DNA from: RGIG426 sp045598965
GTDB taxonomy: Bacteria; Bacillota; Clostridia; Oscillospirales; Acutalibacteraceae
NCBI GenBank assembly: GCA_045598965.1
Contig: JAZRVH010000003.1
Coordinates: 1-24,886 of the forward strand
Direction: 5' to 3'
DNA: 24,886 nucleotides
Shown here in pieces: positions 5,549-13,952 of the stretch. Made by a program: the position numbers and the translations under genes. The notes under the pieces are model-generated. The model made no database searches, was not told the origin of the DNA, and saw only the letters and a program-made list of their open reading frames with translations. Numbering within the stretch: the first letter of the stretch is position 1; each line of letters begins with the position of its first letter.

Positions 5549-6724
5549 TCAAATTCGTGCCACACCCGTTCGACGAGCCGCCTTAGCAACCGCACTTGCC
5601 ACTGCTTTGCCTACACGAGGGTCAAAGGCTTTGGGGATAATATAGTCGGCGGACAGCTCCTCATCGGAAATAAGCGACGCCAACGCTTCCGCCGCCGCCA
5701 TTTTCATTTCTTCGTTGATTTCCGATGCCCGCACATCAAACGTGCCACGGAAAATTCCGGGGAATGCCAACACGTTGTTGATTTGGTTGGGGGTGTCCGA
5801 CCGTCCGGTGGAAATCACCCTCGCTCCACCCGCTTTTGCCTCGTCGGGAAAAATCTCGGGGTTGGGGTTGGCACACGCAAAAATAACGGCATCTCGATTC
5901 ATCGTTTTCACCATCTCGGCGGTCACAAGACCGGGAGCAGAGAACCCTAAAAACACGTCCGCTCCCACAAGAGCATCTTTTAGCGTGCCGGTCTTTTTTT
6001 CTCGATTCGTGAGCGTGGCAAGATACGCCATATGGGCGTGGGGAATGTTCGAATCCCCCTCACACAGAATCCCGATTTTATCGCACAAGGTAATATGTTC
6101 AAACCCCGCCGCCAAAAGCAATCGGCAGACCGACGATCCCGCCGCACCAATGCCGTTGATAACCACCTTAACGTCCGCCTTGTCCTTTTTCACCAGCTTC
6201 AACGCATTCGTAAGACCGGCAAGCACAATCACGGCGGTGCCGTGTTGGTCATCATGGAACACGGGAATATCGCATTTTTCTTTGAGCTTTTGCTCGATTT
6301 CAAAGCACCGAGGTGCAGAAATATCCTCAAGATTGATACCGCCGAAGCTTCCGGAAATATTGTACACCGTTTGAACAAATTCGTCCACATCCTTGGTCTT
6401 TACACAAAGCGGAAACGCATCCACTCCGCCAAAGGACTTGAACAGAACGCATTTTCCCTCCATAACCGGCATTCCCGCTTCCGGGCCGATATCCCCAAGC
6501 CCCAACACGGCACTGCCGTCGGTAATCACAGCACAGAGATTGTGACGACGAGTCAGCTCATAGCTTTTGTCGATATCCTCGTGAATGGCAAGGCACGGCT
6601 GTGCTACACCCGGCGTATATGCCAGCGACAAATCGTCCTTTGTCCCCACGGGGACCGTAGATACCACTTCAATCTTGCCTTTCCATTCCCCGTGCAAGCG
6701 GAGAGATTCTTTTGCATAATCCAT
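5549..6724 (-). CDS. NAD(P)-dependent malic enzyme (oxaloacetate-decarboxylating malate dehydrogenase)
   Basis: Malic enzyme oxidatively decarboxylates malate to pyruvate + CO2 with NAD(P) in the cytosol. The 391-residue length is that of the compact bacterial form without the phosphotransacetylase-like C-terminal domain. The N-terminal malic domain holds SLAYTPGVA (catalytic Tyr near 36), ITDGSAVLGLGDIGPEAGMPVMEGK (catalytic Lys near 91) and metal-site FHDDQHGTA (156-164). The C-terminal Rossmann domain has GIGAAG (191-196) and the conserved ACANPNPEI. It starts 12 bases after the fumC stop, with GGAG about 11 bases upstream, so the two genes are almost surely cotranscribed and act in sequence. 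Cofactor preference (NAD or NADP) is not decidable from what I see. Confidence 0.95.
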   Translation of the reverse strand: MDYAKESLRLHGEWKGKIEVVSTVPVGTKDDLSLAYTPGVAQPCLAIHEDIDKSYELTRRHNLCAVITDGSAVLGLGDIGPEAGMPVMEGKCVLFKSFGGVDAFPLCVKTKDVDEFVQTVYNISGSFGGINLEDISAPRCFEIEQKLKEKCDIPVFHDDQHGTAVIVLAGLTNALKLVKKDKADVKVVINGIGAAGSSVCRLLLAAGFEHITLCDKIGILCEGDSNIPHAHMAYLATLTNREKKTGTLKDALVGADVFLGFSAPGLVTAEMVKTMNRDAVIFACANPNPEIFPDEAKAGGARVISTGRSDTPNQINNVLAFPGIFRGTFDVRASEINEEMKMAAAEALASLISDEELSADYIIPKAFDPRVGKAVASAVAKAARRTGVARI

Positions 6725-6736
6725 TGTTGTTTCTCC

Positions 6737-8101
6737 TTATACCATCTTCGCAGGGTCAACCGCCTCGTCAAATTCCGCCTCGCTCAAAAGTCCCTGCGAC
6801 ACAACCGCTTCTTTCAGCGACAACCCCTTTTCGTGAGCCAGCTTGGCAACCGCCGCCGCCTTGTCATACCCGATTTTCGGGGTAAGGCACGTCACCAGCA
6901 TCAACGAGCGGGAAAGATATTCGTCCATTTTATCGGCATTTACCGTAATACCGACCACGCAATTTTCTGTAAACGAACGCATGGCATCTGCAAGCAGTCG
7001 TACCGACTGCAAAAAGTTGTACGCACACACCGGCATAAAGACGTTCAGTTCAAAATTGCCTTGCGATGCCGCCATGCCGACTGCCACGTCATTGCTCATT
7101 ACCTGAACAGCCACCATCGTCACCGCTTCACATTGCGTGGGGTTAACCTTGCCCGGCATAATGGAGCTGCCCGGTTCGTTCTCCGGAATATGCAGCTCTC
7201 CGATCCCACACCGAGGGCCGGCAGAAAGCCAACGTATGTCGTTGGCAATTTTCATAAGGTTTGCCGCCAACGCTTTAAGAGCCCCATGAGCAAACACAAA
7301 CGCTTCCTTGCCGGTCAGTGCCCGAAACTTATTGTCATCCGGCTCAAAAAACTGACCGCAAAGCGAAAATAGCTCCTTGCACACCGCTTCATCAAAACCG
7401 TCGGGAGCATTCAGCCCGGTTCCTACCGCCGTGCCGCCAATCGCCAGTCGGCGTAACGGCGATTGCGAAGCCACAATCATTTCTCGGGCGTTTTCCAGCA
7501 ATCCCTGCCAACCGTAAACCTCTTGCGAAAACTTAATCGGTGTTGCATCCTGCAAATGGGTACGACCGATTTTTATCACATCCGAATTGTTGCGTTTTAA
7601 CCTCGCCAATTCAATAATTAAATCATCCAAAGCCGGAAGCAACTGTTCCTCAATCGCACACACAGCGGCAATGTTCATGGCCGACGGGAATGTATCGTTA
7701 GAGCTTTGAGAGGCATTCACATCATCGTTCGGGTGCAAATACGGTTTACCAATACGAGCATTGCCTCTGTTGGCAATAACTTCGTTGACATTCATATTGG
7801 TTTGCGTTCCGGAACCGGTCTGGAATACCGATAAGGGAAATTGATCAGAAAGTCGGCCGCTTGCAATCTCATCGGCTGCTTGCTCAATAAGTACCGCTTT
7901 TTCCGCCGGGATTTTACCGATTTTCCCATTTACTCGGGCACAAGCCGTTTTCAAAGCGGCAAAAGCCGTAATAATTTCCTGCGGCATTTTGTCATTGCCG
8001 ATTTTGAAATTTTCAAAACTCCGTTGGGTTTGTGCTCCCCACCATTTGTCGGCAGGCACTTTCACTTCCCCCATCGAGTCCCGTTCAATCCGGTAGTCCA
8101 T
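6737..8101 (-). CDS. fumC: Fumarate hydratase class II
   Basis: Class II fumarase is a cofactor-free homotetramer that interconverts fumarate and malate. The 454-residue sequence covers the whole family: N-terminal MDYRIERDSMGEV, GSGTQTNMNVNEV (96-108), SSNDTFPSAMN (133-143), RTHLQDATPI (180-189) and the fumarate-lyase signature GSSIMPGKVNP (311-321). I place the start at the ATG at 8101, because GAGG lies eight bases upstream and the product then begins as in homologues. A GTG nine bases earlier overlaps that ribosome site. The gene follows the polysaccharide operon by 60 bases with no obvious terminator between, so it may be read through from it or use a weak promoter there. Malic enzyme follows 12 bases downstream. 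Confidence 0.96.
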   Translation of the reverse strand: MDYRIERDSMGEVKVPADKWWGAQTQRSFENFKIGNDKMPQEIITAFAALKTACARVNGKIGKIPAEKAVLIEQAADEIASGRLSDQFPLSVFQTGSGTQTNMNVNEVIANRGNARIGKPYLHPNDDVNASQSSNDTFPSAMNIAAVCAIEEQLLPALDDLIIELARLKRNNSDVIKIGRTHLQDATPIKFSQEVYGWQGLLENAREMIVASQSPLRRLAIGGTAVGTGLNAPDGFDEAVCKELFSLCGQFFEPDDNKFRALTGKEAFVFAHGALKALAANLMKIANDIRWLSAGPRCGIGELHIPENEPGSSIMPGKVNPTQCEAVTMVAVQVMSNDVAVGMAASQGNFELNVFMPVCAYNFLQSVRLLADAMRSFTENCVVGITVNADKMDEYLSRSLMLVTCLTPKIGYDKAAAVAKLAHEKGLSLKEAVVSQGLLSEAEFDEAVDPAKMV

Positions 8102-8130
8102 ATTCGTCACCTCATTTTTTTGAAAGGTTG

Positions 8131-8158
8131 TTACAAGTTTTATTACAAGTTTAAACTT
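8131..8158. promoter_or_regulatory. Direct repeat and palindrome upstream of fumC
   Basis: TTACAAGTTT occurs at 8131-8140 and again at 8143-8152, twelve bases apart. The second copy runs into a perfect palindrome AAGTTTAAACTT (8147-8158). They lie in the 60-base gap before fumC and could be a regulator site; no good -35/-10 pair is evident. Confidence 0.35.
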
Positions 8159-8161
8159 ATC

Positions 8162-9268
8162 CTAAAAATAAAATCGTGCTTTCAGCAACACATCCACTAT
8201 TCGTTCACTCGCAAAGCCATCGCCGTACGGGTTAATTGCCTTTGCCATTTTTTCGTAGACATCCTCATCTTGTAATAATTCAGATACTGCTTGAAAAATG
8301 ACATTTTCACTCGTTCCAACCAATTTGAGAGTCCCCGCTTCAATGCCTTCCGGTCTCTCTGTCGTATCACGCATAACCAATACCGGCTTGCCGAGGGAGG
8401 GAGCTTCTTCTTGTATTCCTCCAGAATCGGTAAGAATCAAAAAACTACGTGCCATAATATTGTGGCAATCTAAAACATCTATAGGCTCTATGATGTGCAG
8501 TCTATCACATCCGCCCAGCTCTTCTTCGGCAATTTTTCTGACAATCGGGTTCATATGAATTGGATACAACGCTTTTACATCCGCATTTTTCTCTAATATT
8601 TTTTTGATAGCCCGAAAAATATTTCGCATAGGCTCCCCAATGTTTTCTCGGCGGTGTGCCGTAATGAAAATCAACCGGCTTCCATATGCCCAGTCAAGCT
8701 CAGGATGAGAATATTCCTTTCGGATGGTGGTTTTCAGAGCGTCAATAGCCGTATTTCCTGTCACCCAAATTGTATCTGATTTTTTCCCTTCATTCATCAA
8801 ATTTCTTTTCGCTTTTTCGGTAGGTGCAAAATTGAACGCAGAAACAATAGAAACGGCTTGCCGATTGAATTCCTCCGGATATGGCGAATACACATCTCCC
8901 GTGCGAAGTCCCGCCTCAATATGACCGACCGGAATTTGCATATAGAAACAAGCCAATGCCGCCGCAAACGTAGTGCTTGTGTCTCCATGAACCAAGCATA
9001 CATCCGGCAATTCTTTTTCCAAAACCGCTTTCATCCCATTTAAGACACCGGTAGTAATATCAAAAAGCGTCTGTTGTTCTTTCATAATGGATAAATCATA
9101 ATCTGGCACAACATCAAATACATTTAGCACCTGATCCAACATCGTTCTATGCTGCCCGGTAACGCAAACAACCGTTTGAATATCCGTATGTTTTTTTAGT
9201 TCAAGAATCAACGGACACATTTTTATCGCTTCTGGTCTCGTCCCAAAAACAAGCATTATTTTTTTCAT
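8162..9268 (-). CDS. wecB: UDP-N-acetylglucosamine 2-epimerase (non-hydrolysing)
   Basis: The enzyme interconverts UDP-GlcNAc and UDP-ManNAc, supplying a ManNAc-type sugar for surface polysaccharide. The 368-residue length is typical. Visible motifs are FGTRPEAIK near the N-terminus, VHGDTSTT (about 94-101), GHIEAGLRTGD, the ITAHRRENIG loop and the nucleotide-binding DSGGIQEEAPSLGKPVLVMRDTTERPE segment near residues 280-305. Its ATG overlaps the TGA of the flippase gene (ATGA, 9265-9268), so translation is coupled. It is the last gene of the polysaccharide operon. No UDP-ManNAc dehydrogenase is adjacent, so the sugar is probably used as ManNAc or oxidised by an enzyme encoded elsewhere (inference). 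Confidence 0.95.
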   Translation of the reverse strand: MKKIMLVFGTRPEAIKMCPLILELKKHTDIQTVVCVTGQHRTMLDQVLNVFDVVPDYDLSIMKEQQTLFDITTGVLNGMKAVLEKELPDVCLVHGDTSTTFAAALACFYMQIPVGHIEAGLRTGDVYSPYPEEFNRQAVSIVSAFNFAPTEKAKRNLMNEGKKSDTIWVTGNTAIDALKTTIRKEYSHPELDWAYGSRLIFITAHRRENIGEPMRNIFRAIKKILEKNADVKALYPIHMNPIVRKIAEEELGGCDRLHIIEPIDVLDCHNIMARSFLILTDSGGIQEEAPSLGKPVLVMRDTTERPEGIEAGTLKLVGTSENVIFQAVSELLQDEDVYEKMAKAINPYGDGFASERIVDVLLKARFYF

Positions 9269-10533
9269 AGCAATTCCTTACTTTTTTCCAATTTCTTAAT
9301 TTCTCTGCTTAACATAATCGTCAAAACGAATTCCGACAAAGCGGGAGCAATCGCGGCTCCATTTCCCTTAAACGCAATAATCAGCAAAAAGTTGAATAAA
9401 ACAGTGCAAAATACTCCGATTTGGAAACAGCGACTATACTCTTTATCGTGACCACTCGCCAACAATGTTTGTATCCCCAAAAAATTGTTGTTAATACCAA
9501 ACAGCAGCCAAACCAACAGCGGAATCATCCAATAATAGTTCGCAACATAAGTTTCTCCAAACAAAACCAAAACAATAGCCTTTGAAAATCCGGCAACGAG
9601 TAAAGAGCCGACAACAAACAACGGCAAAATTCTTTTTCGCAAGCCATACACATATTTTTTTCCTTCGACAAAAGACTCTTGAAATTTTTGGCTGGCAACA
9701 GGATATAGGACTTGAGAAATCGGTAACCAAATCAGCAGTATGACGTTGGGCACCTTTTGAATAGCTCCGTATATGCCCACCTCCGCCTTAGTTGCAAAAA
9801 ATCCCATAAACGTGATTCCTATTGCCCCGAAAACCTTGCCACTTATCTGAGTTGTAAAAACGTACCAGCCTTTTTTCAACTCATCCTTTATTGTTTCAAA
9901 TGAAACTCGAACCAATCGGGCTCCATATTTTTTCGACGCAATAATAACGCCCAAAACGCCGTCAACAATCGGAGAAATCACATACAAAACCGAATACAAA
10001 AACAAATCCTGCTCGGATTTAACAAAACAAAAGATGCAAATAACCGACATCGTTCTTGAAACGATGCCAATCAGCGATATATATTTCATATCCTGCTTTC
10101 CTTGGAAAAGCCAATTTAACTGAAAGCAGCTTCCAAGCAAGCCAAACATAAGAATCGCCAAACAAACACATTGTTCCGCATTGCTTCTATTCAAAAAAAC
10201 ATATACCCCGGAAACAGCAACACAAACCGCCGTCAGTAATAATCGGCTATAAATTATTGCCGAAAAAAGGCGGCTCGTATCAAGCGGTTCTTTTTCTTCA
10301 AGTGCGACCTGCCGCGTAGCAGACAACGCAAAGCCATACTCCACCACCACTTGCAAGTAGCCCCAAATATTCAGTGCAATGATAAACACACCGTACCCTG
10401 TTGTGCCCAACACACGGGTAATATACGGTAGCGTAAGCAAGGGGACAACCGTGTTACAAAACTGTAGCACGTAAAGCCATATTCCGTTTTTTACAGTCTT
10501 TTGTTGAAGTAAAGGCATAATCCGAGACGGCAT
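9265..10533 (-). CDS. Wzx-type lipid-linked oligosaccharide flippase
   Basis: The 422-residue integral membrane protein has about 12 hydrophobic segments and begins with the typical polysaccharide-flippase N-terminus (KNGIWLYVLQFCNTVVPLLTLPYITRVLGTTGYGVF). This matches the MOP/Wzx superfamily, which moves undecaprenyl-diphosphate-linked repeat units across the membrane. A GGGGGGAT ribosome site precedes the ATG. It starts four bases after the GT32 stop and overlaps the epimerase by four bases, so it is mid-operon. It would export the glycan built by the priming transferase, GT8 and GT32 upstream. Confidence 0.92.
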   Translation of the reverse strand: MPSRIMPLLQQKTVKNGIWLYVLQFCNTVVPLLTLPYITRVLGTTGYGVFIIALNIWGYLQVVVEYGFALSATRQVALEEKEPLDTSRLFSAIIYSRLLLTAVCVAVSGVYVFLNRSNAEQCVCLAILMFGLLGSCFQLNWLFQGKQDMKYISLIGIVSRTMSVICIFCFVKSEQDLFLYSVLYVISPIVDGVLGVIIASKKYGARLVRVSFETIKDELKKGWYVFTTQISGKVFGAIGITFMGFFATKAEVGIYGAIQKVPNVILLIWLPISQVLYPVASQKFQESFVEGKKYVYGLRKRILPLFVVGSLLVAGFSKAIVLVLFGETYVANYYWMIPLLVWLLFGINNNFLGIQTLLASGHDKEYSRCFQIGVFCTVLFNFLLIIAFKGNGAAIAPALSEFVLTIMLSREIKKLEKSKELL

Positions 10534-10537
10534 TTTC

Positions 10538-11335
10538 TTATCCCCCCGAGCCTCGTTGCAATTTCTTTTTTATTTTTACACAAAGTGCCTTGAATCCATT
10601 TTGACGGAGAACATAGAAAGAATACGGAAATAAATAAAGTATTCCACCGAGTTTCGTCCCAAATATTCGAATGAAATTCCAGCGAAGGCGATTACCCTCC
10701 CGTATTGTTTCCTCTGCCCATGAACCATCAAAATGATGAATAGTGAGTGTATTCTTTGTAATAGTAATTACTCCAGTCTCCGTGTCCTTAGGGCATAAAT
10801 AATCCTTTGGCAGAAAAGTAAAGCCTTGAATTGTCTGTAAAGTGTTATTTTGTTTTAACCCATATTTGAGAAAAGTACGAGTTATTCGCGTCACATTTGT
10901 TGTTAAGTCAAACGAACCATCGTCTTCTAAAAAGTGTTCTCCTTCGTATTCACTTAGAAGCTCACCAAGCATCGGCATTCCCTTGCGAGAAGCAATTAGC
11001 CCCGTCGGAATATCCGTATCATTTTCGAATCCCGAGACAGCCTCAAATTGAAGAATCTCATCCAGAGAACCAACCACTTCCACATCTGCATCCATATAAA
11101 TTCCGCCGCTTTCGTACAAAACATATAACCGCACATAATCGGACACAAACGCCCATTTTTTTGCTTCATACGCTTCGCGAACATAATCGCAACTGTTTAC
11201 GTCAAAAGTAGATTCATCCCATCGTTTTATCTCATAATCGGGACAAAACGTTTTCCAACTCTCTATGCATTTTTGTGCCAGTTCCGGTAAAGGGTTGCCT
11301 CCAAACCAACAATAATGGATTACTTTTGGAATCAT
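10538..11335 (-). CDS. Glycosyltransferase family 32-like (DXD) sugar transferase
   Basis: The 265-residue protein starts MIPKVIHYCWFGGNPLP, the hallmark N-terminus of the capsular GT32 / Gly_transf_sug group. It has the nucleotide-sugar and metal site SDYVRLYVLYESGGIYMDADVE (about 65-86; DAD at 82-84). It should add one sugar to the lipid-linked repeat on the cytosolic face. I chose the ATG at 11335, which matches family starts and has AGAGGG six bases upstream. An ATG at 11353 overlaps the end of the GT8 gene by eight bases and has only a weak ribosome site. The C-terminus ends in a basic tail. Sugar specificity cannot be read. Confidence 0.9.
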   Translation of the reverse strand: MIPKVIHYCWFGGNPLPELAQKCIESWKTFCPDYEIKRWDESTFDVNSCDYVREAYEAKKWAFVSDYVRLYVLYESGGIYMDADVEVVGSLDEILQFEAVSGFENDTDIPTGLIASRKGMPMLGELLSEYEGEHFLEDDGSFDLTTNVTRITRTFLKYGLKQNNTLQTIQGFTFLPKDYLCPKDTETGVITITKNTLTIHHFDGSWAEETIREGNRLRWNFIRIFGTKLGGILYLFPYSFYVLRQNGFKALCVKIKKKLQRGSGG

Positions 11336-11345
11336 ACTATCCCTC

Positions 11346-12353
11346 TCACTCATCGTCCCGTTTTTTCTTCAAAAGCGGACGGATTTCGTTTCTTACAAAT
11401 CGACCAAGCAAAATGGCCATAGATTTTGGCATCCAGTGCCACACGTTTTTTCGAAAACGTTGCTTAGCTGTACTGTGAACCGTCATCGGCGGCTCATTTT
11501 TCCACGGTGTCAACGCACGGTATTTTTCATACTGCGACCGCATCGGATGGTCGCTGTTTTCTTCAAAAATGCGTTTTCTGACATAAAAGAAATTCGTTGT
11601 ATGCGTAATAATCGGACGCTGTTTTGCTTCTTCAATTTCCGCCTCAGAATAGTAGTGAAGCGGCTGACGGAAGCGAAGCAATTCTTTATAGGTCAGCACT
11701 TGTTCCAACGTCATCAAATTAAATCGTGGCGGCAGCACCATCATTCGCTCACCCAACACTTTGGTGATGACTTCTTCTTCATAGCCGCCTAATGAACACC
11801 CTTTGTCAAACAGTTTTTTGATATACTCAAAAAACCGTTTCGTCCAGTTTTCTTTGTGCCACGCCGTCAAATCCATCACGTACATTCCGGCATTGCAATG
11901 AACGGCATCTGCTTTTAAGTGTTGTGTTTTCACTAACGCCACTCTGCCCATACAATCGTCCACACCGGCAATAGGGTATTCGCCCATATCTATGTTCCAC
12001 AGTTCATCGATTTTTCCAAGCACCATCGTATCGCTGTCGAGACTTATTACCTTTTCGACATTCTCAGGCAGCACGTCACCCAAAATCATGCGAGCAAAAG
12101 TATGGCCCAAAGAACGGATAGTAAAACGAGAATCGTGATAAAATTCTGACGGATCTGGAAGCGGAATGAAAGCAATTTTTCTATCATACACATCCGCCAT
12201 ACTGACCATACGATCTTTATTTTCTTTCGAAATACTATCATCAATCACATACACATCCAACGACTGAATGTGTCTGTTGTTTTCAAAAAGTGATACAACA
12301 GAAACCGCACAAACCTCCGAAAAAAGGTCGCTGCAACAATAGACTACGTTCAT
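11346..12353 (-). CDS. Glycosyltransferase family 8 protein (LgtC-like)
   Basis: The 335-residue protein starts MNVVYCCSDLFSEVCAVSVVSLFENN, the GT8 nucleotide-sugar binding fold. It has the DXD metal site SLDSDTMV (106-108), followed by HCNAGMYVMDL, the conserved acceptor-site region. GT8 enzymes transfer galactose or glucose with retention. The basic C-terminus (RFRKNVWHWMPKSMAILLGRFVRNEIRPLLKKKR) resembles the membrane-associating amphipathic tail of LgtC-type enzymes. An AAGGAGG site precedes the ATG, and the gene begins 14 bases after the priming-transferase stop. It is the second gene of the operon. Confidence 0.92.
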   Translation of the reverse strand: MNVVYCCSDLFSEVCAVSVVSLFENNRHIQSLDVYVIDDSISKENKDRMVSMADVYDRKIAFIPLPDPSEFYHDSRFTIRSLGHTFARMILGDVLPENVEKVISLDSDTMVLGKIDELWNIDMGEYPIAGVDDCMGRVALVKTQHLKADAVHCNAGMYVMDLTAWHKENWTKRFFEYIKKLFDKGCSLGGYEEEVITKVLGERMMVLPPRFNLMTLEQVLTYKELLRFRQPLHYYSEAEIEEAKQRPIITHTTNFFYVRKRIFEENSDHPMRSQYEKYRALTPWKNEPPMTVHSTAKQRFRKNVWHWMPKSMAILLGRFVRNEIRPLLKKKRDDE

Positions 12354-12367
12354 TTCCCGTCGCCTCC

Positions 12368-13822
12368 TTATCGGGCACCGGTGCGTTTGAACAGCACCAC
12401 CAGCGTTTTCAGCAGGATTTTGGCGTCGAGGCTCAATTTGAAGTTAGCGATATACTCAGTATCCAGCCGCACGACTTCCTCAAAATCCGTAATATTGCTT
12501 CGGCCGGACACCTGCCACAATCCGGTAATACCCGGTTTTTGAGCAAGTCTTGCCCGATGACGAAATGCATATTTTTCCCATTCATCCGATGTGGGCGGGC
12601 GAGTACCCACCAGTGACATTTCACCTTTCAGCACGTTAAAAAACTGCGGAAATTCGTCCAGGGATGTTTTACGAATAAATTCACCGATACCGGTTTTTTG
12701 TTTGCCGGAGGCGGTAATATGGTTACCGATAATTCGTGGGTCAAAATCCAGCTTAAACATCATGCCGTCTGCCACTCGATTTTGCTTTGCAAGTGCTTGT
12801 TTTTGTGCCTCTGCCTCAGGAATCATCGAGCGGAATTTGAGCAACTTAAATTTCTTTCCGTTTTTGCCGATACGTTCTTGCTTAAACAAAAGCGGCCCGG
12901 GAGATTTCACCAAAATAAACGGAGCAATGATAATCCCGATAATGACGGCAAACAAACTACCCACAAGACCGCCCACAATATCTACCGTTCGTTTCACAAA
13001 CGCCTGCATCGGCGTTACGTGATTGAGCGACACGGTAAGTACCGTTCTGCCGCCCACCTCATCCACATATTGCACATTGCGGCCGGTCGTAGCGAGCGGC
13101 AACACCGAGTGTACTGCCACTCCCATTTCGGCACACGCATCCACAAAAGCGGTCGGTGCCGCCGATTGAGCGGGCAGACAAATAATCACCTCATCCACCC
13201 ATTCTCGGCAAATGAACGAAAGAGCTTCATCAATAGAATCAATTTTCAAAAGTCCCTGCGGCACGGTTCCGTCATCAACAAGCGTCACAGCACGGATATG
13301 GAAATGGTCATACACATCCGCCTGTAAATCCGCAACAACTGTTTCAATATGCTCACTGTCGGACAAAATCAACACCGAACGAGTTCGACGAGCCGCCGGA
13401 TTACGACGCAACCGACGCACTGTGGCCGCTTTGTGCCATTGTCGCAAAAAATAGTCGAGCACAAAAAACACACCGACCGTATAGAAAATCTGTAAACGGG
13501 AATAATCGGTGCCGTTGTGAGCGGCATACATATACAACGCCGCCAATGCCAGTGTTAAAGCGGTCAACACCGTAACACTCCACAGCTCGTCCGCTTTACC
13601 TCGACGCAAAACGTGGTTTAAGTTGCCGACAGCAATGGAGCCGCCGATTTGGATGAGGGAGAGTATGAGTACAAGACTGCGATAATCCGCCACCGCATAC
13701 GGAATGACACCGAAGCCAAACCGCAAAAAATACGCCACAACAAATGCCACGTGCAGACACAAAAGGTCAATCAGCATAAAATCGGCGTGTTTGAGCCAGC
13801 TTTCACTGCGTTTTTCCTGCAT
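12368..13822 (-). CDS. Undecaprenyl-phosphate sugar-1-phosphate transferase (priming glycosyltransferase)
   Basis: This polytopic polyprenyl-phosphate hexose-1-phosphate transferase of the WbaP/CpsE type starts repeat-unit synthesis on undecaprenyl phosphate. In its 484 residues I see about four N-terminal membrane segments (15-125), a soluble Rossmann-like region (about 140-265), a membrane re-entrant segment (about 275-310) and the C-terminal catalytic domain. The catalytic domain has SPGPLLFKQERIG, LLKFRSM, the TSLDEFPQFFNVLKGEMSLVG core and PGITGLWQVSGRS. An AAAGGAGGGGG site precedes the ATG and a strong promoter lies 30 bases upstream. It heads the operon. The sugar (Glc, Gal or GalNAc) is not determinable. 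Confidence 0.95.
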   Translation of the reverse strand: MQEKRSESWLKHADFMLIDLLCLHVAFVVAYFLRFGFGVIPYAVADYRSLVLILSLIQIGGSIAVGNLNHVLRRGKADELWSVTVLTALTLALAALYMYAAHNGTDYSRLQIFYTVGVFFVLDYFLRQWHKAATVRRLRRNPAARRTRSVLILSDSEHIETVVADLQADVYDHFHIRAVTLVDDGTVPQGLLKIDSIDEALSFICREWVDEVIICLPAQSAAPTAFVDACAEMGVAVHSVLPLATTGRNVQYVDEVGGRTVLTVSLNHVTPMQAFVKRTVDIVGGLVGSLFAVIIGIIIAPFILVKSPGPLLFKQERIGKNGKKFKLLKFRSMIPEAEAQKQALAKQNRVADGMMFKLDFDPRIIGNHITASGKQKTGIGEFIRKTSLDEFPQFFNVLKGEMSLVGTRPPTSDEWEKYAFRHRARLAQKPGITGLWQVSGRSNITDFEEVVRLDTEYIANFKLSLDAKILLKTLVVLFKRTGAR

Positions 13823-13852
13823 CGTCTCCCCCTCCTTTCATTTTATCAAAAT

Positions 13853-13881
13853 ATTATAGCACATTTTTGGACATTTGTAAA
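13853..13881 (-). promoter_or_regulatory. Sigma-A promoter of the polysaccharide operon
   Basis: On the minus strand, TTTACA (13876-13881) is exactly 17 bases from a consensus TATAAT (13853-13858). It is about 30 bases upstream of the priming transferase start. It is the only strong promoter I see for the five-gene run down to 8162. Confidence 0.75.
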
Positions 13882-13907
13882 CATTACATTTTTGCGTGTT
13901 TTGCTAA

Positions 13908-13944
13908 AAAAAGAGGCATCGAACCATGTTCGATGCCTCTTTTT
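13908..13944 (-). terminator. Rho-independent terminator after guaB
   Basis: Perfect 17-bp arms AAAAAGAGGCATCGAAC (13908-13924) / GTTCGATGCCTCTTTTT (13928-13944) flank loop CAT. It begins nine bases past the guaB stop and isolates guaB from the polysaccharide operon. Confidence 0.9.
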
Positions 13945-13952
13945 GCGTTTGT

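Noticed and set aside
6032..7372. 446-residue plus-strand ORF opposite fumC and malic enzyme
   Set aside because: It spans the junction of two certain genes on the other strand and has an Arg/His-rich, shadow-type composition.
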